Shown here piece by piece: positions 40,203 through 49,494 of a stretch of 64,000 bases of DNA. Source of the DNA: Parafrankia irregularis (GTDB taxonomy: Bacteria; Actinomycetota; Actinomycetes; Frankiales; Frankiaceae); assembly GCF_001536285.1 (NCBI RefSeq), contig NZ_FAOZ01000041.1:1-64000 (forward strand). Reading direction: 5' to 3'. Both the position numbers and the translations under genes were made by a program. Each line of letters starts with the position of its first letter. Positions within the stretch are counted from its first letter, which is position 1. The notes beneath the pieces are model-generated. The model was not told the origin of the DNA and made no database searches. It saw nothing but the letters and a program-made list of their open reading frames with translations.

Positions 40203-41600
40203 TCAGGCGGTCAGCGGGACCGGGTGGCCCGCGACGAACATTCCGCCCGGGTCGACGGCGGCGCGGATCGCCCGCAGGCGAGCCCAGGCGAGTGGGTCGT
40301 AGCCGACGGCGACGTCGGTGCGGTTCGCGGTGAGGTTGAGGTACTGCTGGCGGGCACTGAAGGGCGCCATGGCGTCGACGACCCGGCGGGCGTCCAGCCG
40401 TGCCCGGGCGAGCAGCTCGGAGGTGGGGACGACGCCGCAGGCGTACAGCACGAACGCGCCGTCCAGCGAGGCGAGCGCGCCCCCGCCGGCGGCCGGCCGG
40501 GACAGCGCCCCGCCGAGCTGGCGAAGCTCGGCGGCGACCTGCAGCGAGGTGCCTGAGTCCGGGCCGGCGACGTCCAGCAGCGTGCCGACCGCGCCCGCCG
40601 GCAGCTCGTGCAGCGTGCGGCTGGCGGAGACCAGCGGTGTCGGGCCCTCCGGCTCCAGGTGCAGCCGCAGCAGCGTGGACGCGGGCAGCCGGGTGAAGGT
40701 GTCGAGCTCCGGGGCCAGCTCGCGCAGCGGTGCGAGGATCCGCTCGGCCTCGGGGTTGTCGGCGAGCACCGCACCGTCGATCATGACGAGTGCTCGGCCG
40801 CGGACCGGCTCGGGCATCTCGGGAAGCGGCGGCACCTGGACGAGGCGCAGCGACGTGCTGACGGCGTCGGGCGCCGGGCCCGCCCAGTCGAGCCATCGGG
40901 TCAGCACCCGCTCGCTGTGCCGCCAGTCCCAGGCCAGCAGGCCCGCGTAGGCGGTGCTGATCGGGTGGAGGGCGAACTCCAGCGCGGTGACGACACCGAA
41001 GCTGCCCCCGCCGCCGCGCAGGGCCCAGAACAGGTCGGGTTCGTGGTCGGCGTCGACGCGCACCAGCGTGCCGTCGGCGGTGACGAGCTCCGCCGCGGTC
41101 ACGCTGTTCGCCGCCAGGCCCAGCGCCCGGCCGTACCAGCTCAGGCCGCCCCCGAGCGAGTAGCCCACCACCCCCACATCGGGGGACGAGCCGTGCAGCG
41201 CGGCGAGGCCCTGCCCGCCGGCCGGGGGCACCACGTCGAGCCACCGCGTTCCGGCGCCGACCCGGGCCCGTCGTGCCCGGGCGTCGAGGGCGACGCCGGT
41301 GAGCCGGGACGTCCGCAGCAGCACCACGTCGTCGAGCGGGCCGAGCGCCCCGGCGCCGTGCCCGGTCGCCTGCGCGGCGACCCGCAGGCGGCTGGCCGCG
41401 GCCAGCCGGACCACCGCGGCCACCTCGGCGGCGTCGGCGGGATGCGCGATCGCTGCCGGGCGCTGCTCCACGGCCAGGTTCCAGGGCTTGCGGGCGACGT
41501 CGAAGCCGGGGTCGCCGGCGACGAGCAGACCACGCGGATACGTCGCGTGTGTCGCGCCGCCGGACGAGGCGGATCCGGTCGTGGTCGGGTGTGTGTTCAC
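40203..41600 (-). CDS. FAD-linked oxidase (BBE/6-hydroxynicotine oxidase-like)
   Basis: 465 residues, GTG start at 41600. The PCMH-type FAD domain shows PADAAEVAAVVRLAAASRLR and ATGHGAGALG, where the His should bind FAD covalently. VGYSLGGGLSWYGRALGL follows and has no Cys in the second covalent site, so attachment is probably single. The end LNLTANRTDVAVGYDPLAWA, then LRAIRAAVDPGGMF, is a BBE-type tail. Such enzymes oxidise alcohols, amines or sugars, with O2 as acceptor. It is divergent from a large BTAD/LuxR regulator, which may control it. Confidence 0.87.
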   Translation of the reverse strand: MNTHPTTTGSASSGGATHATYPRGLLVAGDPGFDVARKPWNLAVEQRPAAIAHPADAAEVAAVVRLAAASRLRVAAQATGHGAGALGPLDDVVLLRTSRLTGVALDARARRARVGAGTRWLDVVPPAGGQGLAALHGSSPDVGVVGYSLGGGLSWYGRALGLAANSVTAAELVTADGTLVRVDADHEPDLFWALRGGGGSFGVVTALEFALHPISTAYAGLLAWDWRHSERVLTRWLDWAGPAPDAVSTSLRLVQVPPLPEMPEPVRGRALVMIDGAVLADNPEAERILAPLRELAPELDTFTRLPASTLLRLHLEPEGPTPLVSASRTLHELPAGAVGTLLDVAGPDSGTSLQVAAELRQLGGALSRPAAGGGALASLDGAFVLYACGVVPTSELLARARLDARRVVDAMAPFSARQQYLNLTANRTDVAVGYDPLAWARLRAIRAAVDPGGMFVAGHPVPLTA

Positions 41601-41929
41601 AGCGCTTCTCCCAGGCCTGTCGTGCGATGGGACGACAGTGCCGGCAGCCGCTTGCGAGCCACTTGCGGCTGACCGGTTGCGGGCGACTTGAAGCCTGATG
41701 CTCCTGGAGCACCGCTTGTTGAGCGTGGGCTCCGGCCCACGTCACGGGGCGTCGGGCGTCGGACCGGGGCACGCCCGATCCGCGTCATATGCGACGATGC
41801 GACGGCAGAGCCGGGCAGCCGGGCAGTGGGGGGAGAGCTGTGCGGGGTGGTCCAGGCCGTGTCGGACCGGACGCTGGTGACCGCGGCGGCGACGCCGCCC
41901 TCCCTGCCGCCACCGAGGGGCATGGCGAG

Positions 41930-44900
41930 GTGGCCGAGGCGGCGGCGATCACCGTCCTGGGGGACCTCACGGCGTCCCGTGGCGGCGTCGAACTGGATCT
42001 CGGTGGTCGCCGCCAGCGGGCGGTGCTGGGCCTGCTCGTGGTGGCCCGCGGCGACGCCATCGCCGCCGACCGGCTGATCCATCTGCTGTGGGCCGACCAT
42101 CCGCCGTCGGGGCCGAGCGGGGCGCTGCAGTCGTATGTGTCCCACCTGCGTCGCGCCCTGGAACCCGAACGGACCGCCCGGTCCCGGGCCTCGATCATCA
42201 TCCGGTCGGGATCCGGGTACGCGCTGCGGGTCGCACCCGACGCGGTCGATGCCTGGCGATTCGAGGAGCTGGTGCGCCGGGCCGCCGCCGAGGTGGACCC
42301 GGACGCGCGGGTGGCGGTGCTCACCGCGGCGCTGGGCCTGTGGCGCGGGCCGGCCTTCGGCGAGTACCAGGACGAGCCATGGGCGCAGCCCGAGGCGGCC
42401 AGACTCGCCGAGCTGCGTGAGGTCGCCCGCGAACAGCTGATCGAGGGACGGCTCGGCCGCGGTGAGACGGCTGTCGTCGTGCCCGAGATCGAGGCGCTGG
42501 TCGCCGAGCAGCCGCTGCGGGAGGAGCGCTGGCGGCTGTTCGTCCTGGCCCTCTACCGATCGCGGCGCCAGGGTGACGCGCTGTCGGCGCTGCGCCGGGC
42601 CCGGGAGGTCCTCGCGGCCGAGCTCGGGATCGACCCGGGGCCGGCACTGCGCGCCCTCGAGGCCGAGGTGCTGCGCCAGTCACCGGCTCTGGAGGCGCCG
42701 GCGCCGTCGCCGTCGTCGCCTGTCCCGCCTCCCCCGATCTCCGCCACAACCACAACCACAGCTTCGGCCCTGGCCCCCATCCCAGCTCCAGCCATTGCCA
42801 CAGCTCCAACCCCGAGCACAGCCGCGGCCCCGGCCCCGGCGCCGGGGCCGGGGTGGGCACCGCTACCGGCACGGCCGGGCGGATGGTCCGCGCCGGTGCC
42901 GGCGGGTGACGACCTGGTCGATCGTGACCGGGAGGTCGCCGAGCTCGCCGCCTGCGTCGCCGACGCGGCCGAGGGGCAGGCCAGGCTGGTGGTGATCGAG
43001 GGCCCGGCCGGGATCGGCAAGAGCCGCCTGCTCGTCGAGGCCCGACGTCCCGCCGTCGCCGGCGGGTTCCGGGTCCTCACGGCCCGGGGAAGCCAGCTGG
43101 AGCGGGAGTTCGCCTTCGGCGCGGTCCGCCAGCTGTTCGAGGCGGAGGTCACCGCGGCAACGCCCGACCATGAGGTGCTGACCGGCCCGGCGGCGCAGGC
43201 CGCCACGGTCTTCGACCTCGGCCAGACCGGTGACATGCCGAATCTGTGGGGTGGGCGGGTCGGCCACGACACACGGGACGGGCGCGACGGGGGACGCCCG
43301 GGTGACGCGCCGGCCGTCCCGCGGGGCGACGGCTCGCTCGCCGTGCTGCACGGGCTGTACTGGCTGACGATGCGGCTCGCCGCCCAGGCGCCGATCATGC
43401 TCGCCGTCGACGACCTGCAGTGGTGCGACAGCGCGTCGCTGCGGTTCCTGGCCTACCTCGTCCGCCGCACCGAGGGCATGCCGGTGCTGATCGTCGCCAC
43501 GGTGCGGACCGGTGAGCGCGGCGAGGACGAGGCCCTGCTCGCCGAGGTGACGCACGACCCCGCCACGGTGTGGATCCGTCCCGCACCGCTGGGTAGGCAC
43601 GCGGTCGCCGACCTGGTCCGGGCCCGCCTCGGCACCGACGCCCAGGACGGTTTCGTGGCCGCCTGCCACGACGCCACCGCCGGAAACCCGCTCTACCTGC
43701 GGCAGCTGCTGCGTGCGCTGCTGGTCGAGGGGGTCCGCCCGGACAGCGCGCACGCCGGCACCGTCACGACGATCGGTTCGCGGGCGGTCTCCAGCCTGGT
43801 GCTGATGCGGCTGGCGAGGATGCCGCGGGAGAGCATCACGGTCGCCCGCTGGATCGCGGTGCTGGGCGGCGGCGCGGTGCTGCCGACCGTCGCCGCCCTG
43901 GCCGGCCTGTCGGACGCGGCCACGGCGGCCGCCGTCGGCGCGCTGGCCCGGGCCGAGGTGCTGCGCGACGACTACCCGCTCGGGTTCGTGCATCCGCTGG
44001 TGGCCGACGCGGTCTACCGGGACCTGCCGCCCGGGGAGCGCCAGCTTCACCACGACAGCGCGGCCCGGGTGCTGTACCAGTCCGGCGCCGCACCCGAGCA
44101 GATCGCCGCGCACCTGCTGCAGGTTCCGCACCGCGGTGACCCCTGGGTGGTCGACGTGCTGCGCCGGGCGGCGGCTCGGGCCAGCGAGCGTGGTGCGCCC
44201 GACGCCGCCGCGTCCTATCTCGCCCGCGCCCTGCGCGAGCAGCCCGAACCGCGGCTGCGTGCGCAGGTGCTGCCCGAGCTGGCACATGCGGCCGTCCTGA
44301 GCGACGGGGTCGCCGCCGTCACCCACCTGGCGCAGGCGTACGCGGAGCTGGAGGCCGGGCCGCTGCGGGCGGAGATGGCACAGATGCTGACCCGGGCGCT
44401 GACGTTCGCGGGCACCCCCGGCGAGGCGACCCGGTTCGGTTACGAGGTAGCGGACGAGCTGCCGGCCGAGCTGGACGACGAGCGGCAGGGGCTGCTCGGC
44501 CTGGCCCGGATCGGCGGCTACATGCACGACGTCGAGGCGGCCGTCTGGCGTCGACAGCCCGAACCGGCGGTGAGCGGTGGTGGCCCCGGCGCGCGGATGC
44601 TGGCGTCCGCGCTCTCCTGGGAGCTGGCGATCGATGGGACGGACCGGGCCCGCGCGATCGAGCTGGCCCGGTTCGCGGTCGACGGCGGGGTGCTGACCCG
44701 CGCCGACGTCGGCCTGCTGTGCGTGGTGGCCGGTGTGACGCTGCACCTGGCCGACGAGGACACCGACGCGGTGTGGGCGGAGAGCCTGGCGTACGCGCAC
44801 CAGCATGGCTCGGTGTTCGGCGCGCTGGGCGCGAACCTGTGGCGCGCATACTGCACCTGGGGGCTCGGCGACCTGCGTGAGGCCTATCAGCTGTTCCGGA

Positions 44901-45733
44901 TCGCCAGTGACCAGTCGGCGTCCTGGGGGCTCGCCTTCGGCGCGGGATACGCGAACGGCTACGCGGTCGGGGTACTGATCGACATGGGTGACCTGGCCGC
45001 GGCCCAGTCGCTCGCCGACCAGGTGCGGGACACCCCACGGCCGGCCGACGCGGACCGCGTCTTCGCCGAGATGCACGCCGGTCTCCACATCGCTCACGGG
45101 CGTTTCGAGAAGGCACTGATCGCGCTGGACGACAGCCGGGCGCTGATGGTGAGCGCGCGTAACCCGGCCTGGCGGCCGTGGCGCGCGCTGCGCGCCCAGG
45201 CGCTGTCCGGTCTCGGTCGGCATGCCGCGGCCGTCGAGCTGCTCGGGGAGGAGCTGGCGGCGGCCCGGGCCTGGGGTGCGCCGAGCGCGGTCGGACGTAC
45301 CCTGCGCCTGCTCGGCGAGCTTCGGCTCGTCGCGGGCGACGTCGACGGTGGGGTGGATGACCTGCGGGAGGCCGCGACACTGCTGGCTCCCACCCGCTCC
45401 AGGCTGGAGTACGCACGTGCCCTGTACGCGCTGGCCGGGGTGAGCTCGGCGGCCGAGGCGACGGTGCTGCTGGGGCAGGCGGCCGACCTGGCCTGGCGGT
45501 GCGGTGCCACCGGCCTGTACGAGCGGATTCGGGACCGGCTCGCCGTGGCCGGTGCGCCGCTCGCCCGCCGCCCGACGGCGGAGCTGACCCGGACGGAACG
45601 GGACATCGTCACCCGGCAGGCGGCCGGTGCCGACGAGCGTGAGATCGCCGAGGCGCTGTTCGTCACGCCGCAGACGATCCACCGCATCCTGGCGTCCGCC
45701 CGGGAGCGGCGGGCGGCGCACAGCGGGGGCTGA
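41930..45733 (+). CDS. BTAD (SARP-like)-ATPase-LuxR giant transcription regulator
   Basis: 1267 residues from the GTG at 41930; the frame is open upstream and the true start is uncertain. Residues 1-90 form a winged-helix DNA-binding domain (ITVLGDLTASRGGVELDLGG; ALQSYVSHLRRALEP). Residues 95-245 form the bacterial transcription activator domain (AWRFEELVRRAAAEV). A Pro/Ala/Thr linker follows, then an AAA/STAND ATPase with Walker A GPAGIGKS near 357-364 and LAVDDLQWCDSASLRFL. TPR-like helices fill 700-1190. The C-terminus is a LuxR HTH (ELTRTERDIVTRQAAGADER). Such proteins are pathway activators. The FAD oxidase gene is divergent. Confidence 0.87.
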   Translation: MAEAAAITVLGDLTASRGGVELDLGGRRQRAVLGLLVVARGDAIAADRLIHLLWADHPPSGPSGALQSYVSHLRRALEPERTARSRASIIIRSGSGYALRVAPDAVDAWRFEELVRRAAAEVDPDARVAVLTAALGLWRGPAFGEYQDEPWAQPEAARLAELREVAREQLIEGRLGRGETAVVVPEIEALVAEQPLREERWRLFVLALYRSRRQGDALSALRRAREVLAAELGIDPGPALRALEAEVLRQSPALEAPAPSPSSPVPPPPISATTTTTASALAPIPAPAIATAPTPSTAAAPAPAPGPGWAPLPARPGGWSAPVPAGDDLVDRDREVAELAACVADAAEGQARLVVIEGPAGIGKSRLLVEARRPAVAGGFRVLTARGSQLEREFAFGAVRQLFEAEVTAATPDHEVLTGPAAQAATVFDLGQTGDMPNLWGGRVGHDTRDGRDGGRPGDAPAVPRGDGSLAVLHGLYWLTMRLAAQAPIMLAVDDLQWCDSASLRFLAYLVRRTEGMPVLIVATVRTGERGEDEALLAEVTHDPATVWIRPAPLGRHAVADLVRARLGTDAQDGFVAACHDATAGNPLYLRQLLRALLVEGVRPDSAHAGTVTTIGSRAVSSLVLMRLARMPRESITVARWIAVLGGGAVLPTVAALAGLSDAATAAAVGALARAEVLRDDYPLGFVHPLVADAVYRDLPPGERQLHHDSAARVLYQSGAAPEQIAAHLLQVPHRGDPWVVDVLRRAAARASERGAPDAAASYLARALREQPEPRLRAQVLPELAHAAVLSDGVAAVTHLAQAYAELEAGPLRAEMAQMLTRALTFAGTPGEATRFGYEVADELPAELDDERQGLLGLARIGGYMHDVEAAVWRRQPEPAVSGGGPGARMLASALSWELAIDGTDRARAIELARFAVDGGVLTRADVGLLCVVAGVTLHLADEDTDAVWAESLAYAHQHGSVFGALGANLWRAYCTWGLGDLREAYQLFRIASDQSASWGLAFGAGYANGYAVGVLIDMGDLAAAQSLADQVRDTPRPADADRVFAEMHAGLHIAHGRFEKALIALDDSRALMVSARNPAWRPWRALRAQALSGLGRHAAAVELLGEELAAARAWGAPSAVGRTLRLLGELRLVAGDVDGGVDDLREAATLLAPTRSRLEYARALYALAGVSSAAEATVLLGQAADLAWRCGATGLYERIRDRLAVAGAPLARRPTAELTRTERDIVTRQAAGADEREIAEALFVTPQTIHRILASARERRAAHSGG

Positions 45734-46301
45734 CGGGCCGCGGGCGCGGGCGGCCGGCGGTGTGCGCACCGGCCGATGTTGACGTCGAGTTTGACAATGT
45801 GCGCCGCGGCCGGTCTGATGGACGCATGCGGCGGCGGAGCTGGGACCCGGGCTCCGTGGCTGGTTGCTTCGGCCCGTGTGACCAACCGATCGGCCGGTCG
45901 GCTGCTCGGTCGGCCAGCCCCGGGCCGAGTGCCGTGCGTGGTCGGTCGGACTATTCCTCCGGCTACGGAGTCATGGCGTCGAAAAAGGTGTCGAGATGGC
46001 ACTCGAACGGCGGCGAATCTGCGTTGGCGAAGCGCTGTCAAGTGATCCTCGGTACGTCGGGGAGAACTGGCGGTGCGGGTTTGGAGAACATGTTGACGAT
46101 GACTGCTCTTAGTACGGATCAGGTGGCCGGCCCGCGGGCCGGCGCACGGGCCGTTACACGGGGCCGCCGCCGGCTGGCGCAATGTGTTCGGCTGGTCGCG
46201 GAGGGGGCCGTCTCAACCTTCCTGACCCGCGGTTGGGTCATCAGCTCACCGTCCGCTCTGCCGTTATCAGGTTGAGCACATCTACGAAGGAAGAACTACC
46301 G
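45734..46301. other. 568-bp intergenic region with promoter-like and palindromic sites
   Basis: TTGACA at 45791-45796 is followed 17 bases later by TCTGAT (45814-45819), a plausible rightward promoter. GCCGGCCCGCGGGCCGGC at 46126-46143 is a perfect 18-bp palindrome that could act as a hairpin in the leader of the downstream binding-protein gene. The open frames here lack ribosome sites and family resemblance, so I call no gene. Confidence 0.4.
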
Positions 46302-47636
46302 ATGAACCTTCGCCCCGGACGCCTGCGCGCCGTGGCCGTGCTGCTTGTGGTGCTCGGCCTGGTGGCTGCGGCGTGCTCCAACTCCAGCGGTAAGCCGGAC
46401 AGCTCTGCCAGCACGGGCGGGAACAGCGCCAGCGCGCCTGGCGTGACCAGCACGGAGATCAGGTTCTCCGTGCTCGGCACGAAGACGAACAACCCGCTGG
46501 GCAACTGTCTGCACGAGTGCTTCCTCGAGGGCATCAACGCGTACTTCGCGTACCGCAACAGCGAGGGCGGGGTGAACGGCCGCAAGCTCGTCGTGAGCAA
46601 GGAGGTCGACGACCAGCTCGGGCAGAACAAGCAGCGGGCCGTCGAGATCGTCTCGGCGAACGACACCTTCGCCACCTTCAGCGCCACCCAGCTCGCCACC
46701 GGCTGGAGCGAGTTCTCCGACGCGGGCGTCCCGCTGTACGGGTGGGCCATCCACCCGGCGGAGATGACCGGCAAGGACTCGATCTTCGGCAACTCGGCGC
46801 CGCCCTGCCTGGACTGCATGGACCGCACGTTCACCTACGTGGCCAAGCTGGCGGGCGTCAAGAAGATCGCGGCGCTCGGCTACGGCGTGACCGACAACTC
46901 CAAGCAGTGCGTCAGCCAGATCACCGACACGGTCGACCGCTACAAGGCCACCACCGGCCAGGAGATCGTCTACAAGAACGACTCGCTGGCCTTCGGTCTC
47001 GCGAACGGGGTCGGCCCCGAGGTCACGGCCATGAAGAAGGCCGGCGCCGAGATCATCATGACCTGCCTGGACCTCAACGGCATGAAGACGCTGGCCCAGG
47101 AGCTCAAGCGGCAGGGCATGGACAACATTCCCATGTACCACCTGAACTCCTACAACCAGAAGTTCGTCACCGACGCCGATGGCCTTTTCGAGGGCGACTA
47201 CATGAGCGTTGCCTTCCGCCCCTTCGAGGCCAGTGACGGCGACAGCTCGATGGCCGCCTTCCGCAAGTGGATCGAGAAGGAGGGTGGGGAGCTCGACGAG
47301 ATGGCCATGTACGGCTGGATCAACGCGGACCTTGCCTACCAGGGCATTCTCGCGGCTGGGAAGAACCCGACCCGGGAGGCGGTGATCTCCGCCACCAACA
47401 AGCTGACGGACTACACCGCCGGCGGTCTCGTCTTCCCCGTCGACTGGTCGCGTCAGCACGTGCCGGCCACCAAGGCGGACCCGATCACCCACGGTTACAA
47501 GCAGGTGTGTCGGGCGCTGGTCCAGGTGAAGAACGGCAAGTTCCAGCTGGTCGGTGGCACGAAGGACAAGCCGTTCGTCTGCTGGCCCGCCAAGGACGAC
47601 ACCTGGACCGAGCCGACGCTGAGCACCTTCAAGTAG
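46302..47636 (+). CDS. Branched-chain amino acid-type ABC binding lipoprotein
   Basis: 444 residues from the ATG at 46302, with GAAGGAAGA upstream. Signal peptide and lipobox: VAVLLVVLGLVAAACSNSSG, lipid-bearing Cys after LVAAA. The body is a type I periplasmic-binding fold (Peripla_BP_6): GINAYFAYRNSEGGVNGRKL, FATFSATQLATGWSEFSDAG, GVKKIAALGYG, and a C-terminal GYKQVCRALVQVKNGKFQLV. Paired cysteines in CLHEC and CLDC are unusual and may form disulphides. No permease or ATPase gene is adjacent. It is followed by a strong terminator, so it is monocistronic. Confidence 0.9.
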   Translation: MNLRPGRLRAVAVLLVVLGLVAAACSNSSGKPDSSASTGGNSASAPGVTSTEIRFSVLGTKTNNPLGNCLHECFLEGINAYFAYRNSEGGVNGRKLVVSKEVDDQLGQNKQRAVEIVSANDTFATFSATQLATGWSEFSDAGVPLYGWAIHPAEMTGKDSIFGNSAPPCLDCMDRTFTYVAKLAGVKKIAALGYGVTDNSKQCVSQITDTVDRYKATTGQEIVYKNDSLAFGLANGVGPEVTAMKKAGAEIIMTCLDLNGMKTLAQELKRQGMDNIPMYHLNSYNQKFVTDADGLFEGDYMSVAFRPFEASDGDSSMAAFRKWIEKEGGELDEMAMYGWINADLAYQGILAAGKNPTREAVISATNKLTDYTAGGLVFPVDWSRQHVPATKADPITHGYKQVCRALVQVKNGKFQLVGGTKDKPFVCWPAKDDTWTEPTLSTFK

Positions 47637-47718
47637 GCAGCAAGCGGCAAGCAGCAAGCAGCAACCCGGCAGCATGCCGGCCGGATGAACAACATCTCGG
47701 GTCCGGAACGGCCAAGCC

Positions 47719-47767
47719 GCCGCACGGCCCACGCGCAGTCAGCAGGCGCGTGGGCCGTGCGGCGTTT
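47719..47767 (+). terminator. Rho-independent terminator, 18-bp perfect stem
   Basis: 47719-47736 pairs perfectly with 47746-47763 around a 9-base loop. GTTTTC follows. It lies 82 bases after the binding-protein stop and just before the stop of the convergent gene. Confidence 0.85.
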
Positions 47768-47771
47768 TCGG

Positions 47772-48641
47772 TCAGCCGCGCGAGGTCCGCGGTGGGGGCC
47801 CGGCCGGGATCTCGACGGCGATCTCGTCGCTCAGGCGGTAACCCGCGGTCAGCGGCAGGTCGTCGCCGCTCCAGAAACGCCCGGGGTCGTACCAGTTCGG
47901 CCGGCGCCCCGGCGGCAGCAGCCCCATCGCCTCGTAGGTGACGGCCACGACCTCGGCGCAGTAGGCGGACTCCAGACCGGCTGGTGAAGGCTCGGCCCGG
48001 GCCTTCACCAGCCGGGCTCCCCGCAGGACACCCAGCACCCGCGACGCGCGGGTCGGCGTGGAGGCGCCTGGCGCGGTGGGGAAGCCCGTCTCCGGCGGGA
48101 TGCCTGCCTCCAGAGAGGTGCCTGTCTCCGGCGGGACGACCGTCGCCGGCGAGGCGATGTCGACCTCCGGTGACGGACCCGCTGCGTTGCCGGCACCGGG
48201 CCGGCGCGGCCGTGGTGCCCGGCCGGCGAGCCACCGCCCCGCGAGCCGTGCCGTCGACGGGAACGGGGTGCCGTCGAGCCGGGCGACCGTCCGCAGCACG
48301 GCGTCCTCGGCCGCCCGGTCGACGGTCGGCTCGAGCTGGCGCAGCCAGGCCCGCTGGCCGTACCGGTTGCCCCAGACGACGACGGCCTCGCGCAGGTCGT
48401 GCAGCTGTACTCCGCGATGGTGACCGCCGGCCCACACGTCGTGCAGGGAACGACCCAGCTCCGCGTGCCACATCAGCGGCGGAAGGTCGTCGAGGACGAC
48501 GGCCATCCCGACATGGTTCACCGGGCTGTTGGTCGTGAGCTGGATCGCGCGGTCCATGGTGCTGCGGCCGCGGAAGATCCACACGTCGCCGGTGCGGGTG
48601 AGCTCCACGGCGTCGTCGAGGGTCAGGGGTCGGCCGCCCAT
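47772..48641 (-). CDS. YiiX/YaeF-like permuted papain-fold hydrolase
   Basis: 289 residues, ATG at 48641, apparently leaderless. GDVWIFRGRSTMDRAIQLTT followed by NSPVNHVGMAVVLDD supplies the His. SAYCAEVVAVTYEAMGLLPP, much later, supplies the Cys. That His-before-Cys order is the circularly permuted papain (NlpC/P60 superfamily, YiiX/YaeF branch). Between them lies a Pro/Ala/Thr insertion of about 60 residues, likely disordered. There is no signal peptide. Members cleave amide or thioester bonds of peptides or lipids; the substrate here is unknown. Confidence 0.72.
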   Translation of the reverse strand: MGGRPLTLDDAVELTRTGDVWIFRGRSTMDRAIQLTTNSPVNHVGMAVVLDDLPPLMWHAELGRSLHDVWAGGHHRGVQLHDLREAVVVWGNRYGQRAWLRQLEPTVDRAAEDAVLRTVARLDGTPFPSTARLAGRWLAGRAPRPRRPGAGNAAGPSPEVDIASPATVVPPETGTSLEAGIPPETGFPTAPGASTPTRASRVLGVLRGARLVKARAEPSPAGLESAYCAEVVAVTYEAMGLLPPGRRPNWYDPGRFWSGDDLPLTAGYRLSDEIAVEIPAGPPPRTSRG

Positions 48642-48647
48642 GACACC

Positions 48648-48653
48648 AGCCTA
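48648..48653 (-). promoter_or_regulatory. -10 element of a leaderless promoter
   Basis: On the minus strand TAGGCT is followed by six bases and then the ATG of the papain-fold gene at 48641. There is no ribosome site. Confidence 0.45.
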
Positions 48654-48788
48654 GAGCTCGCCGGCCAGGACCTGGCGGTAGGCGTCACACCCGCCACAGG
48701 CCGACCCGCCGGGGACCCCACGCCGCCGCACTGCGCCGCCAGATCAGACCGATATGGAGAAATCGGGCAGAGAGTCCCTTGGTAATCC

Positions 48789-48841
48789 GCAAGAAGTGAG
48801 GATGTCCGTTGCTGTCGCAGCCAGAATCATCACTTCTTGCG
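48789..48841. repeat. 53-bp palindromic element, copy A
   Basis: The ends GCAAGAAGTGA (48789-48799) and TCACTTCTTGC (48830-48840) are perfect 11-bp inverted repeats. A related element of exactly the same length lies at 63012-63064, with CCAGAATC at the same offset of 32 and the same TTCTTGCG end. It is intergenic between divergent genes. Confidence 0.75.
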
Positions 48842-48985
48842 TGGAGGCGGCGGCGGCAGCGGCGGTCCGAGGCTCGGGACTCTGTGACGGGCGCTCGGCC
48901 GGCCATATTCCTCGGGGCTTGTCGGGCGGCAGTGGCGGCGCGTCTGGATGCCTGTCCGTCAGCCGGCCCGGGGGTGCTCCCTCCG

Positions 48986-48991
48986 TAGCCT
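48986..48991 (+). promoter_or_regulatory. -10 element of a leaderless promoter
   Basis: TAGCCT is followed by six bases and the ATG at 48998, with no ribosome site. Confidence 0.45.
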
Positions 48992-48997
48992 GAGCGC

Positions 48998-49297
48998 ATG
49001 ACGAGATGGAAGCTGTCCCTCGGCGTGGCGCGCGGCCGTTGGTGGAAGGCGCTCGGGCTGGCCGGCCTCGTGGGGGTCGCGGCCGGGGGTGCCGCGGTGG
49101 CGCGCGCGGAGCGCTCCCGGCGCGCGTACACCCCGGACGAGGTCAGGGCGCGGCTGGTCACCCGGTACGCCGAGGCGGCCTCCGGGTCCGCCTCCGGATC
49201 CGCCGTCGAGGTGGTCGACGAGACCGCTGGCGAGGCCGCCGCCGACGGCACCACGGCGGAAGCCGGTCGGGATCGCGAAGGCGGCAACGGCTCGTAG
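48998..49297 (+). CDS. Small membrane-anchored hypothetical protein
   Basis: 99 residues, apparently leaderless. One hydrophobic helix, WKALGLAGLVGVAAGGAAVA, follows a basic start (MTRWKLSLGVARGR). The region RAYTPDEVRARLVTRYAEA is helical. The tail is Ala/Gly/Glu-rich. No known domain. Such short inner-membrane proteins are common in actinobacteria. Coding bias and a good promoter support it. Confidence 0.6.
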   Translation: MTRWKLSLGVARGRWWKALGLAGLVGVAAGGAAVARAERSRRAYTPDEVRARLVTRYAEAASGSASGSAVEVVDETAGEAAADGTTAEAGRDREGGNGS

Positions 49298-49494
49298 CGC
49301 CCTGCCCCAGGCCACTCTCGGCCCCTCCCGCATCCCGCCGCCATCTGCCTATCGTTGCAGTATTGCAATGCAGTGCCCGCCGATGACACGATACTGGCGC
49401 CAACTTTGTCGATCAGACTTGTGAAGTTATGGCGTCCCGCCGGGTGGATGGACCTGCCGTGCGGCCCGCCGCCGTGCGCCACGGGAGGAACACA

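Larger units (their letters stand above)
48642..48997. other. Divergent intergenic region with two leaderless promoters
   Basis: No gene is visible. It holds the minus-strand TAGGCT box at one end, the 53-bp palindromic element in the middle and the plus-strand TAGCCT box at the other end, listed separately. Confidence 0.5.

Noticed and set aside
45760-46275. 171-codon plus-strand frame between the regulator and binding protein
   Set aside because: No ribosome site, no domain, mixed composition; better read as a leader/promoter region.
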